This document shows positions 36,070 through 46,001 of a stretch of DNA of 64,000 bases, piece after piece (within the stretch, counting starts at the first letter, position 1; each line of letters opens with the position of its first letter). Source of the stretch: Fremontodendron californicum (taxonomy: Eukaryota; Streptophyta; Magnoliopsida; Malvales; Malvaceae); NCBI GenBank assembly GCA_030761205.1, contig JAULJL010000018.1, positions 10,622,501-10,686,500 on the forward strand, read 5' to 3'. Both the position numbers and the translations under genes were made by a program. A model generated the notes under the pieces. The model searched no databases, was not told the origin of the DNA, and saw only the letters and a list, made by a program, of their open reading frames with translations.

Positions 36070-37283
36070 TAATGTGTTTCATGATGAATGAGTTATGAAT
36101 GTCATGAGTGCAATTTGATACATGTGAAGGATAAAGTTATGTGTGGTCATATACACTGGAAACATGTTGACCATGTATGTTATAAATGCAACACGATGCC
36201 AACATGATGCATTTAAAGAATAAGAAAAATCAATGCATGGATATATGCAATGAATGACCATGTATGTTCCAAATGCATTTCTCAATGAATGATCATATAC
36301 ACTATCAATGCCACACAATGTCAATTATGATGCATGTGAAGAATAAATGATTGACACAGAGTATATACAAAGAAAATCATGCTGACCGTGTATGTCACGA
36401 ATGCAACCTGATGCCAATATGACAAATTAATGTATGAGCATATACGGAGAACTCATGATGACTGTGTATGCCATGAATGCAACCTGATGCCAACATGATG
36501 CATGTAAAGAATAAGCAAATTAATGCATGGATATATACAATGAATGACCATGTATGTTCCAAATGCATTTCCCAATGAATGATCATATACACTATGAATG
36601 CCACACAATGTCAATTATGATGCATGTGAAGAATAAATGATTGACACAGAGTACATACAAAGAAAATCATGCTAATAATGTGTGTCATGAACGCATCCTG
36701 ATATTAATATGACAAATTAATGCATGAGATATCATGATGACTATGTATGCCATGAATGCAACCCGATATCAACATGATTTATATAAACAAATCAATGCAA
36801 AGAATAAGTAAATTAATGCATGGGTATATATAGGAAAATCATTTCTGACTATGAATGCATGAATGCAACTTGATGCTAACATGATGCATGTAAAGAAAGA
36901 ATAAATTGATATATGGATATATACAGAAAAATCATGCTGACTATGAATGCATGAATGCAACTTGATGCCAACATGATGCATGTAAAGAAAGAATAAATTG
37001 ATATATGGATATATACAGAAAAAATCATGCTGACTATGAATGCATGAATGCAACTTGATGCCAACATGATGCATGTAAAGAAAGAATAAATTGATATATG
37101 GATATATACAGAAAAATCATGCGAACTATGAATGCATGAATGCAACTTGATGCCAACATGATGCATGTAAAGAAAGAATAAATTGATACATAAGTATATA
37201 CAAATAATGACCATGCATGTCATAAATGTATTCTACAATGAATGACCATGCATGCTATGACTGTAACATGATGTCAAAATGAT
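36070..37283. repeat. 92-93-bp tandem array, internal region 2
   Basis: Counterpart of 21600-22770. It is interrupted at 37288/37289 by the Athila-type insertion and resumes at 49570. Confidence 0.88.
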
Positions 37284-37288
37284 ATATG
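37284..37288. repeat. Target-site duplication ATATG, left
   Basis: ATATG before TGATAACTCG is matched by ATATG at 49570-49574 after the other LTR. The unoccupied site is visible in internal region 1 at about 22766-22773 (GATACATGTAAAG, one difference). Confidence 0.95.
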
Positions 37289-38789
37289 TGATAACTCGTA
37301 TAATTATATAGTTCTTAGTTATGTTTTATTATTGTTTTGTGTCAAATACGAGTTATTATTGCTTAGTCTAATTGTGTTTATGATATTTTATATTTTTATG
37401 TAATTTGGTGTTTTTTACGAGTTTCTTTGAGTGATTTCAGATTACTAGGTTAAATCAAGAATTAAGGGCAAATCCAATTCAGTTCCAGTTCCGACACCTT
37501 TTGCCATATCAGCTATATCTGGAGTTCCACTGAAGTATTAAGGCTGAAATTTTGCAGTGCATATTTAAGAGGCATATCTATCTTTTTCATGTTTTACACT
37601 TCTTGAAACGGAGTCGTTTTCCCTAGCGAAATCGACCATCAAGTTGGCTGATGTGCAATGACGTCTGTGCTGACCTGTTTTGGTATTTTGACCATATCTT
37701 CCGATCCACATGAGAAAATAATCTGATTCCAACGGCTATGGATCCATAACTGATAGGGGTATATTGTTCTAGAAGACCATTTGATCAGATCGAGCCTCCA
37801 ACATTGACAAAATCGACCATCAAGCTGGCTGATCAGAATTGTCATACAATATGACGAAAATTGTTAGAAAAATGCACCCACCTATTATACCTACCTTTGA
37901 AATTTATAAAGCTTGTCTCTTGTCATTTAGCTCTCCAAAATGTGTATAAATAGAGGGCTTTGGATGAGCATTAAAGGCAGATTGGTAGGATATTAGCCAT
38001 TGTAATAAAATTCTCTAAGTTTTCTTCTTCTTTCCTTTCTCTAGTTTTCTTTTTCTTTATTTACTTATGCTTCTTACATTTCTTTTCATTTCATTCATAT
38101 CTAGTATGTGTTGCTAATCATATTGTTGAGGTGATGAGGTGAAGCTCTTGGTAAATGCTAAGGTTAGTCTCTTAAACATGAGCTAAAATGAATCATCATT
38201 TATAAACACTAGTATAGATAATATTTTCTTTTGGTTTAAAATCATACTTACAAAGTAGGGATCTTGATTCATTATTGACAAGGAAAATGGCACAGTAAAT
38301 GCTTGGTTTCATAACCTTGATTTGTTGTAGACATATACCTTGGCATAAGGAATGCTTGGACTCTTTTTATGAGTTTTGAGGACACCAAATGAACATAATA
38401 TCATATGCTATGGACGTTGGACAATTTGGACTGAATTGCTAAACCTTCCGATTGGAACCTCCTTTATGTGTGGATTTCAATTGTGTAATAAAACAAGATT
38501 AATCTTAGCATAACACCAAGAGTGGATTCTCTAACCTCAACATCTTTTCTTATTGTTTTTTATATCTTGTTTAATTTCTTTTATATTTTGTTTATTTTGT
38601 TCTCTAATATCTTGTTTATCTTATTTTGTTGTTGATTCCCTAATATCTTGTTTACTTTCTTTGTCTTATATATTTATAAACTTATACTTACTAATACGCT
38701 TCCCTGTGGTTCGACCTCGGACACCCGAGAATTTATTACTTGAACATAACCTGCACTTGGGTTTACAACTCTTAATTGAGTCTCCATCA
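37289..38789 (+). repeat. 5' LTR of the young Athila-type element
   Basis: Runs from TGATAACTCG to CTCCATCA, 1501 bp. The TATA box is at 37945-37953. All differences from the 3' LTR lie before about 37960; the remaining about 830 bp are identical. Confidence 0.95.
37945..37953 (+). promoter_or_regulatory. TATA box, 5' LTR of the young element
   Basis: TATAAATAG in the context GTGTATAAATAGAGGG. Transcription would start near 37975-37985, which places the U3/R border there. The 3' LTR has the same box at 48725-48733. Confidence 0.7.
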
Positions 38790-38795
38790 AGTTTT

Positions 38796-38813
38796 TGGCG
38801 CCGTTGCCGGGGA
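38796..38813 (+). other. Primer-binding site of the young Athila-type element
   Basis: TGGCGCCGTTGCCGGGGA, six bases after the LTR. This is the standard Athila form, thought to pair with tRNA-Asp. Confidence 0.9.
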
Positions 38814-38960
38814 GGCAATACTAAGTATATAAGTTTATAAGTATATTTATTTTTATTTTTATTGGCTGGTTATACCGCCTAATCTGTATATTAACTTTGT
38901 TTTATGCTTGTTTGGCGACGTGATTTTAGATCTCGTCGTTTAGTTAGATTTTATTGTGAA

Positions 38961-38976
38961 ACTTTTTCAGGTAATC
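38961..38976 (+). promoter_or_regulatory. Donor-like site just before gag
   Basis: ACTTTTTCAG|GTAATC at 38970/38971 is a good match to a plant splice donor and lies 26 bases before the gag ATG. A retrovirus-like major donor sits in this place. Use as a donor is inferred. Confidence 0.35.
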
Positions 38977-38996
38977 TTTCTAATACAACTCCTACC

Positions 38997-41900
38997 ATGG
39001 CTGACAATGAAAATGTTCATGCTGAAGATGAGAACAGACAAGTACGCACCATGCGTGACTACTTGCAACCAACTCGAAGCTCATCACCCTCTTGTTTTAT
39101 TTTTCCTCTCAATGCAAACAACTTTCGTTTTAAACCAGGTATGATAGCTTTGCTTCCAAGTTTCCATGGGTTAGAATCGGAAAGTGCTTACTCGTTTCTA
39201 AAAGACTTCGAGGATGTATGTGTCACCTTTAATGACCAACAATGTACAAATGAAATTGTCAAGCTAAAATTATTTCCTTTCTCTTTAAAAGATAAAGCAA
39301 AAATTTGGCTTCATAATTTAAAACCAAGGTCAATTGGCACATGGCAAGAATTACAAACTGAGTTTCTAAAGAAATTTTTCCCAGCACATAAAACTACTGC
39401 TTTGAAAAGACAGATTCAAAATTTCAATCAAAATCAAAATGAAGCATTTTTTCAGTGCTGGGAGCGTTTTAAAGATTTGTTAAGTTCTTGTCCACATCAT
39501 GGTTTTGAAAAATGGCGTCTTATTAGTTTCTTTTATGAAAGTTTAACTCCCGAAACTAAACAATTTGTTGAAACAATGTGTAACGGTGAGTTTCTAGAAA
39601 AAGAACCTGAAGAAGCCTTTGACTACCTAGACCATTTGGCAGAAAACTCTCAAGCCTGGCACACAGATAATTCCTCTGAAAGTTCCAATAGATCTAATCT
39701 TTTTTCTAACAGAGGTAAATATCATTTTAGTCAAGAAGATGAGATAAAATCTAAAGTAGCTAATTTGGCTAGAAAGATTGAAGCCATGGAACTTAGAGAA
39801 GTAAAAGAAGTCAAAACGGTTAAAAATGAAGAAAGTTGTGGAATTTGTGAAATCATGGGACACCCCACTTCTGAATGTCCAAACATTCCCATTCTTAAAG
39901 AAGCGTTGCATGATCAAGTAAATTCCATAAACACATTTAAAAAGCCTTTTCCTTCTCCTTACTCTGAAACGTATAACCCTGAATGGAGAAATCTTCCCAA
40001 CTTCAGTTGGCGGAATAATAATCATGTTCAGGTACCACAATCTCAAAAGCCGGGCAACACTTTTTCCTATCAACCTTCACGTGTACAAACCTTGGAAGAG
40101 ACATTGCAAGCATTCATGCAAACACAAGCAAATGTGAATAACCAAACTTCACAGGACATCAATGAGATCAAAAACACCTTGTCCACATTGACAGCTTCAT
40201 TACGCACTCAAGAAAAAGGTAAGTTTCCTGCTCAACCTCAGCCTAACCCTTCTACTCAATGTTTTGTTTCTTGCTCCAATGAAACTCAACAGGAAAATGC
40301 CAGTTCTATCACAACTCTTCGAAGTGGAAAGGCAATTGACAAAAACATTCCATCAAAAGACCAAGATCCTCCTTCCCCTCCGAAAAGTAACGGTAAGGAT
40401 GATGGTAAGTCTGAACTTCTTGAAAATTTGGACAAAGAAAAAGGTATGCATCCTGCTCCTTTTCCTCAAAGGTTGCAAACAATAAAGAATTTGAATCAAA
40501 ATGCAGAAATTTATGAACTTTTCAAACAAGTTAAGATTAACATTCCTTTATTGGATGCAATCAAACAAGTTCCATCTTATGCTAAATTTTTGAAGGACAT
40601 GTGCACATTTAAAAGGAAACATAATGTACAAAAGAAAGCATTTCTGACGGAAAGTGTGAGCTCAATCATTCAGCACCTTACTCCACCAAAATTCAAAGAT
40701 CCTGGATGTCCAACAATCTCATGCATCATTGGAAACACTAGAATAGAACGTGCATTGCTTGATCTTGGTGCTAGTGTTAATCTTTTGCCTTTTTCTGTTT
40801 ATCAACAGTTAGGTTTAGGTGAACTCAAGGAAACATCTGTTACACTTCAACTAGCTGATCGTTCTGTAAAAATTCCTCGAGGGATAGTTGAAGATGTTTT
40901 GGTTCAAATTGAAAATTTTTACTTCCCTGTTGATTTTATTGTTTTGGACACACATCCTGTTTCAAATCCAAATGTTCAAATTCCTGTTATATTAGGCCGT
41001 CCATTTCTTGCAACTTCTAATGCTCTGATAAATTGCAGGAATGGTATTTTGAACATTTCTTTTGGAAATATGACTTTAGAATTAAATGTGTTCAACATTT
41101 GCAAGCAACCTGGTGATGATTCAGAAGTACATGAAGTGGATTTCATTGAAGAACTTGTTCATGAACATCTCACCACTACCACATTCCATGATCCTTTAGA
41201 AGCTTATTTAATTGAATGTGAGTTTGATAATGCTTCAGAAATTTCACACACTGATTCTTTGTTAAATTCTTTTCAGGATAAGCATTGTTGGAAACAAAAG
41301 TTTGAGGAACTTCCATCACTCACAAATGTCACTGTACCATCAACTATAAAACCACCCAAGCTGGATTTAAAACCATTGCCATCCGAGCTAAAATATTCCT
41401 TTTTGGGTGAGAATGAAACTTTTCCAGTCATAATTTCTTCACATCTTGATGAACTGCAAGAAGGTAAGTTGTTACAACTTTTGAAAATGCACAAAAATGC
41501 ATTAGGATGGACCTTAGCTGACATAAAGGGAATAAGCCCATTAATCTGCACACATAATATTTATTTAGAGGAAAATGCTAAACCCTCTAGACAAATGCAA
41601 CGAAGGCTTAATCCTAATATGAAAGAAGTAGTGAGAAAAGAAGTCATTAAACTTCTAGATAATGGAATCATTTATCCTATCTCTGATAGCAAATGGGTAA
41701 GTCCTACTCAAGTCGTACCTAAGAAATCTGGAGTTACTGTAGTTAAAAATGAAAACAATGAATTAATTCCAACTAGGATTGTTACTGGTTGGCGCATGTG
41801 CATTGACTACAGGAAACTTAACTCAGTGATGAGGAAAGATCATTTCCCTTTGCCTTTCATGGATCAAATCTTAGAAAGAGTTGCAGGGCATGAGTTTTAT

Positions 41901-42440
41901 TGTTTTCTAGATGGATATTCTGGGTATAATCAAATTGCCATTGCACTTGAGGACCAAGAGAAAACCACTTTTACATGTCCTTTTGGTACTTTTGCATATC
42001 GTAGAATGCCATTTGGATTATGTAACGCCCCTGCCACATTTCAAAGATGCATGCTTAGTATTTTTAGTGACATGATTGAACGTAATCTTGAGATTTTCAT
42101 GGATGATTTTTCTGTTTCTGGTGATTCATTTGATGATTGCTTAGCCAATTTGAAAAATGTATTGATTAGGTGTGAAGAAAAAAATCTTGTTCTTAATTGG
42201 GTAAAATGTCATTTCATGGTTACTAAAGGTATTGTACTAGGTCACATTGTTTCTGCAAAAGGGATTGAGGTAGACAAGTCAAAAATTGAATTGATTGCTA
42301 ATCTACCCACACCAAAGACAGTAAAGGACATTAGGTCATTCTTGGGACATGCAGGTTTTTATAGAAGATTCATAAAAGATTTTAGCACGATATCTAAACC
42401 TCTATGTAATCTTTTAATGAAAGACACTGCATTTGAATGA
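38997..42440 (+). pseudogene. gag-pol: Athila gag-protease-RT polyprotein, stopped by TGA at 42438
   Basis: I choose the ATG at 38997 (CTACCATGG context, MADNENVHAEDEN), although the frame is open from 38904. Domains by approximate residue: gag core (KDKAKIWLHNL and KKFFPAHKT, about 95-145); zinc knuckle CGICEIMGHPTSEC (CX2CX4HX4C, about 280); a glutamine-rich linker; aspartic protease with DLGASVNLLPFS (about 588); reverse transcriptase (about 840-1100) with CIDYRKLN, DGYSGYNQI, MPFGLCNAPATF and FMDDFSVSG (about 1033). The frame ends at TGA after KDTAFE, just before RNase H; the downstream frame resumes as TKDCEDAFEKL. One stop in 1147 codons makes this a recently broken copy. It would make the particle and copy RNA to DNA. 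Confidence 0.93.
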
Positions 42441-42857
42441 ACTAAAGATTGTGAAGATGCTTTTGAAAAACTCAAAAATATGCTCATTACTGCTCCTATT
42501 ATGAGATCTCCTGATTGGTCTTTACCATTTGAAATAATGTGTGATGCTAGTGACTATGCTGTTGGTGCTGTGTTAGGACAAAGGAAAGATAAGAAACCAC
42601 ATGTAATTTACTATGCAAGTAAAACTTTAAATAGAGCCCAAATGAATTATTCCACTACAGAAAAGGAATTACTTGCAGTTGTTTTTGCATTGGATAAATT
42701 CAGATCTTACCTTGTTGGATCATCAATTGTTGTCTTTAGTGATCATGTAGCTTTAAAATATCTTCTCTCTAAGAAGGATGCAAAACCTAGGTTGCTGAGG
42801 TGGATCCTTTTGCTGCAAGAATTTGACATCACCATTCGAGATAAAAAAAAGGAGTAG
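42441..42857 (+). pseudogene. RNase H domain of the young Athila element, frameshifted at its end
   Basis: Same frame as the gag-pol ORF after the TGA. It contains MCDASDYAVGAVLGQ (first catalytic Asp), YASKTLNRAQMNYSTTEKELLAVVFAL (catalytic Glu) and a SDHVALKYLL motif (Asp). Normally RNase H removes the RNA strand during reverse transcription. The frame is lost at an A-run near 42842-42850, where TAG follows; the sequence that continues the domain (VADHLSRL) lies in another frame. Confidence 0.92.
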
Positions 42858-42862
42858 AAAAT

Positions 42863-44266
42863 GTGGTGGCTGATCATTTATCAAGACTTGTTTGTGATGA
42901 ATCTTTTGGAACCTCACCAATAAATGATATTTTTCCTGATGAACAACTTCTAATTGTCTCCACGACACCTTGGTTTGCTGACATTGCTAATTTTCTTGCT
43001 ACAGGAAAAATTCCTTCTCAATGGAGCCCCCAAGATAAAAGGAAGTTTCTGAATGAGGTAAAGAAGTTCTACTGGGATGACCCTTACTTGTTCAAATATT
43101 GTCCTGATCAGATTTTTCGAAGATGCATTCCCGACAATGAGGTAAGTAGTGTAATTAAGTTTTGTCATTCCGAGGCATGTGGTGGTCATTTTTCCTCAAA
43201 GAAAACTGCTGCAAAAATTTTACAGTGTGGATTTTACTGGCCAACTTTATTCAAAGATGCATATAATTTTTGCAAGTCATGTGAAAGTTGTCAAAATTTA
43301 GGTTCCATTTCGAAAAGAAACATGATGCCTTTGAACCCAATTCTTGTAATTGAAATTTTTGACTGTTGGGGTATTGATTTCATGGGACCATTTCCACCAT
43401 CTTTTGGTTTCTTATACATTTTAGTTGCAATAGATTATGTTTCAAAGTGGATAGAGGCAATTCCATGTCGAAATAATGATCACAAAACAGTGATTAAATT
43501 TTTAAAAGAAAATATTTTGAGTCGATTTGGAATTCCTCGATCTATCATAAGTGATGGGGGAACACATTTTTGCAACAAGGTTTTTGAAACATTAATGAAA
43601 AAATATGCCATTACACATAAAGTTGCAACCCCTTATCACCCGCAGACAAATGGACAGGTAGAATTAGCAAATAGGGAGATTAAACAAATTTTGGAAAAGA
43701 CGGTTAATCCAAATCGCAAAGATTGGTCTCTTAGACTTAACGATGCATTATGGGCCTATCGAACAGCTTTTAAAACAGCATTGGGCATGTCTCCTTATAG
43801 GCTAGTTTATGGAAAACCTTGTCATTTACCTGTGGAACTTGAGCATAAAGCATATTGGGCCATTAAAATGTTCAACTCAAACCTTGATGACGCTTCTAAT
43901 TTACGGAAATTACAAATAAATGAACTTGAGGAACTCAGAAATGATGCATATGAGAATTCTAAAATTCATAAAGAAAGAACTAAAGCCTTTCATGACAAGT
44001 TAATTTCAAGAAAAACATTTGATGTTGGGCAAAAAGTTCTACTTTATAATTCTAGACTTCACATATTTCCTGGTAAGTTGAGATCAAGATGGACTGGCCC
44101 ATTTGTGGTTAAGCATGTGTATCATTATGGAGCAGTTGACATTGAGAATCCTCAAAATGGTAACGTATTCAAGGTAAATGGACAAAGACTCAAACTCTTT
44201 TTGGAAAATCATGTTACTCAAGAAGAGGTTGTTTTTCTTTTTGATCCTTGTTTTGAAAATAACTAG
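42863..44266 (+). CDS. Integrase region of the young Athila element
   Basis: Open for 467 codons to TAG at 44264-44266. The first codons complete the RNase H tail (DHLSRL). Then follow the HHCC zinc finger (FCHSEACGGHF, CKSCESCQ, about residues 95-150) and the DDE core, with Asp in GIDFMGPF, Asp in SDGGTHF and Glu in GQVELANREIKQILE. The C-terminal part has LWAYRTAFKTALGMSPYRLVYGK and ends with GPFVVKHV and NGQRLKLFLE. It joins element DNA to the target. There is no start codon of its own; it is part of the polyprotein cut off by the upstream frameshift. All catalytic residues are present. Confidence 0.9.
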   Translation: MVADHLSRLVCDESFGTSPINDIFPDEQLLIVSTTPWFADIANFLATGKIPSQWSPQDKRKFLNEVKKFYWDDPYLFKYCPDQIFRRCIPDNEVSSVIKFCHSEACGGHFSSKKTAAKILQCGFYWPTLFKDAYNFCKSCESCQNLGSISKRNMMPLNPILVIEIFDCWGIDFMGPFPPSFGFLYILVAIDYVSKWIEAIPCRNNDHKTVIKFLKENILSRFGIPRSIISDGGTHFCNKVFETLMKKYAITHKVATPYHPQTNGQVELANREIKQILEKTVNPNRKDWSLRLNDALWAYRTAFKTALGMSPYRLVYGKPCHLPVELEHKAYWAIKMFNSNLDDASNLRKLQINELEELRNDAYENSKIHKERTKAFHDKLISRKTFDVGQKVLLYNSRLHIFPGKLRSRWTGPFVVKHVYHYGAVDIENPQNGNVFKVNGQRLKLFLENHVTQEEVVFLFDPCFENN

Positions 44267-44451
44267 ATGTAAATATAATTTTTACTAATCTTCAAAAAAA
44301 AAATACATTTTTTTTAACCCCGGTTAAATGGCGGATAACGGTACTCCGTGATTATTTAAGTCGGTTCCATCAGCTACCCACAAAACTGATATTGTATATA
44401 AATTTCTCTTTCAATTTCTCTTTCATTTTATTTTATTTTATTTTTTTCAGG
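44267..44451 (+). promoter_or_regulatory. Spacer with TATA-like motif and splice-acceptor-like tract
   Basis: GTATATAAATTTCTC at about 44393-44407 resembles a TATA box. A pyrimidine-rich run ends in TTTTTTTCAG at 44450, two bases before the ATG of the next ORF. Either could allow expression of the ORF from a separate RNA. Confidence 0.35.
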
Positions 44452-44988
44452 ATGGATGATATTCTCAAAAGATTGCAGAAACGATTCCCTCCTTTTCCTC
44501 GAAATATTTTACTGAAGCTTTACCAAGTTCGATTTGAAAGATTAAGAATGCTTATGCACAAAGGGATTCCTGAAGACATACGTTGGATAATTGAAGCCAA
44601 GGTACGTGAAGATGAATAACTTCCTGTTTTGCATTTACCAGGTACAGGTAGAAGCACTTTTGCAAAGAAGCGACGAGCAAAGCGCATGAGTTCAAATTGC
44701 CACAAATGTGCACGATGGACGTGTAACGGTAAATGTCGTTCTATTGGGATTCCGTCCTCTAATCGAGATGATAAAATTGAATTCATTAAGGATGGACTGA
44801 GTAAGGAGAATTTGGGTAATATCCAACTTTCTCTTGAGACGCATCCTAGTGGAGACGTACAAAGAGAAATTCTTGATTTATGGCCGCAATTCCAAAGGGA
44901 ATGGCAACATCTTGGGAATCTGATGTTAAAAGACCCTGTTTGCCAGCTTGTAAGAAAACTGGATGGGAAGCATATCCTCGACTCATAG
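44452..44988 (+). pseudogene. Basic cysteine-rich ORF resembling carla-type virus nucleic-acid-binding protein, one TAA
   Basis: One reading frame of 178 codons, interrupted by an in-frame TAA at 44617-44619 (codon 56). The N-terminal part (MDDILKRLQKRFPPFP...) is basic and helical-looking. After the TAA comes GTGRSTFAKKRRAKR, then a Cys cluster NCHKCARWTCNGKC (CX2CX4CX3C), then a mixed-charge tail with IEFIKDGL. A GRS-x-A-(K/R)-RRA basic patch directly before a CxRC-like zinc cluster is the plan of the small cysteine-rich proteins of carlaviruses and relatives, which bind nucleic acid and often suppress RNA silencing. The match is from memory of the family pattern; no search was run. It could instead be a divergent Gag-like knuckle protein. 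The tail (LETHPSG...LDLWPQF) is not recognised. It sits in the env position of Athila elements. Confidence 0.5.
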
Positions 44989-45041
44989 AAGGCGTTTAAG
45001 CCGTTTCTGGACGTAAAACCAGAGGAAGATGTGAGCCACAA

Positions 45042-45353
45042 TCACAACTACAATAAATGACTTCTCAGCTTTTGGTTTGATTTGCAATAATTTCATTTCG
45101 ATTTAATTTACGTGTTGTTAGATTTGTGTAATTATTCTCGTTTTTTTTTTTTGCATTGATCTTTTACGGTTGATTTTTCTTCTCTTTTTGATTTTCTTCC
45201 TGAAATCACGCAAAAATCTTTTGTTAGGTTAACATTTTCTTCTGACAGGTCAAATACACTTTCGGCGATATTATTACTCTTGTCTGATTCACTACTCAGT
45301 CCTCTATATATTACACCATGTACTCATTCTCTTTCAGGCAATCGAAAAAAAAA
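45042..45353 (+). promoter_or_regulatory. Spacer before the LOG-like gene with TATA-like and acceptor-like motifs
   Basis: AT-rich, no ORF supported. CCTCTATATATTACACC at about 45301-45317 is TATA-like, about 50 bases before the ATG. TCTCTTTCAG ends at 45337, 16 bases before it, and looks like a splice acceptor. The paired arrangement repeats that of the preceding ORF. Confidence 0.35.
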
Positions 45354-46001
45354 ATGGAAAGTACTTCGTCCCAGCGCATTAAAAAAATTTGTGTCTTTGG
45401 AGGTGCTTATCCAGGGAAAAATAACATATTCGTTGATGAAGCCATAAGAGTTGGAGTAATACTTGCCCAACAAAAGATCCAGTTGATTTATGGAGGCGGT
45501 AGTACGGGTTTAATGGGAGCAGTCGCTATATCAGCACACGCCGGAGGAAGTCCAGTTCTAGGAATCGTGCCAAAACTATTCACAGGTTTTTGTGGACCTA
45601 CCGTGGGTAAGGAAATACAAGTCTGGAGTATCCCTGAACGGATGACAATCATGTACCATTCTGCCGATGCATTCATTGCTTTACCAGGAGGTCTGGGTAC
45701 ATTGGAAGAAATAGCTTGCGTGGCTTCTTGGTCATCTTTGGTCACAAATAAGAAACCCATGGGTTTGCTTAATATTAATGGTTATTTTAGTAATTTGCTT
45801 TCATATTTAGATAATGCTGTGGATAATGGATTCATGTTTTCAGAGGCAAGGAGAACCATAATTTCTGCTACAACCATTGAAGATTTACTCAAAAAGCTCC
45901 AAGCTTATGAGTATTTATCTGCTACGGTTGTTTCGCAAACGCTCGGAAAAAGAAAAAGAGATATGGACGAGCAAGGAGTGGATTGCACTCTATCTTTGTG
46001 A
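45354..46001 (+). CDS. LOG-like cytokinin riboside 5'-monophosphate phosphoribohydrolase, intact ORF in a retrotransposon
   Basis: LOG enzymes release free cytokinin base from the riboside monophosphate in one step, in the cytosol. The ORF has 215 codons from the ATG at 45354, the usual LOG length. The frame is also open from an ATG at 45318, but that start lies before an acceptor-like AG. Motifs: KKICVFGG (10-17), YGGGSTGLMG (46-55), Arg96 in PERMTIM, and the signature PGGLGTLEE (111-119), with KPMGLLNINGYF (134-145) after it. So the nucleotide-binding loop and the catalytic Arg and Glu are kept. Oddities: FGGAY replaces the usual CGSS, Met follows Arg96 where Lys is common, and the C-terminus has a basic GKRKR patch. 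No introns are seen, whereas plant LOG genes normally have several, so it probably came from an mRNA. It is the only undamaged reading frame in the accessory region. Confidence 0.85.
   Translation: MESTSSQRIKKICVFGGAYPGKNNIFVDEAIRVGVILAQQKIQLIYGGGSTGLMGAVAISAHAGGSPVLGIVPKLFTGFCGPTVGKEIQVWSIPERMTIMYHSADAFIALPGGLGTLEEIACVASWSSLVTNKKPMGLLNINGYFSNLLSYLDNAVDNGFMFSEARRTIISATTIEDLLKKLQAYEYLSATVVSQTLGKRKRDMDEQGVDCTLSL

Larger units (their letters stand above)
29947..37283 (-). other. Internal region 2 of the giant element, first part
   Basis: Same order as internal region 1: 23-bp array (30180-30405), 72-bp array (30405-31075), 180-bp array (31590-32640), one copy of the 1.59-kb segment (32662-34254), non-coding stretch (34255-35859), gag remnant (35860-36060), then the 92-bp array up to the Athila-type insertion at 37289. 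Without the insertion the whole region would be about 8.7 kb. Confidence 0.8.

Noticed and set aside
39627..40073. 148-codon minus-strand ORF inside gag
   Set aside because: Shadow of the gag frame on the other strand.
44602..44641. Tiny intron joining the two halves of the cysteine-rich ORF
   Set aside because: About 40 nt is too short for a plant intron, and both halves are already in the same frame with a single TAA between them.
45318..45353. Upstream ATG at 45318 as start of the LOG-like protein
   Set aside because: The added 12 residues (YSFSFRQSKKK) have no LOG counterpart and cover the acceptor-like CAG; the ATG at 45354 gives the usual LOG length.
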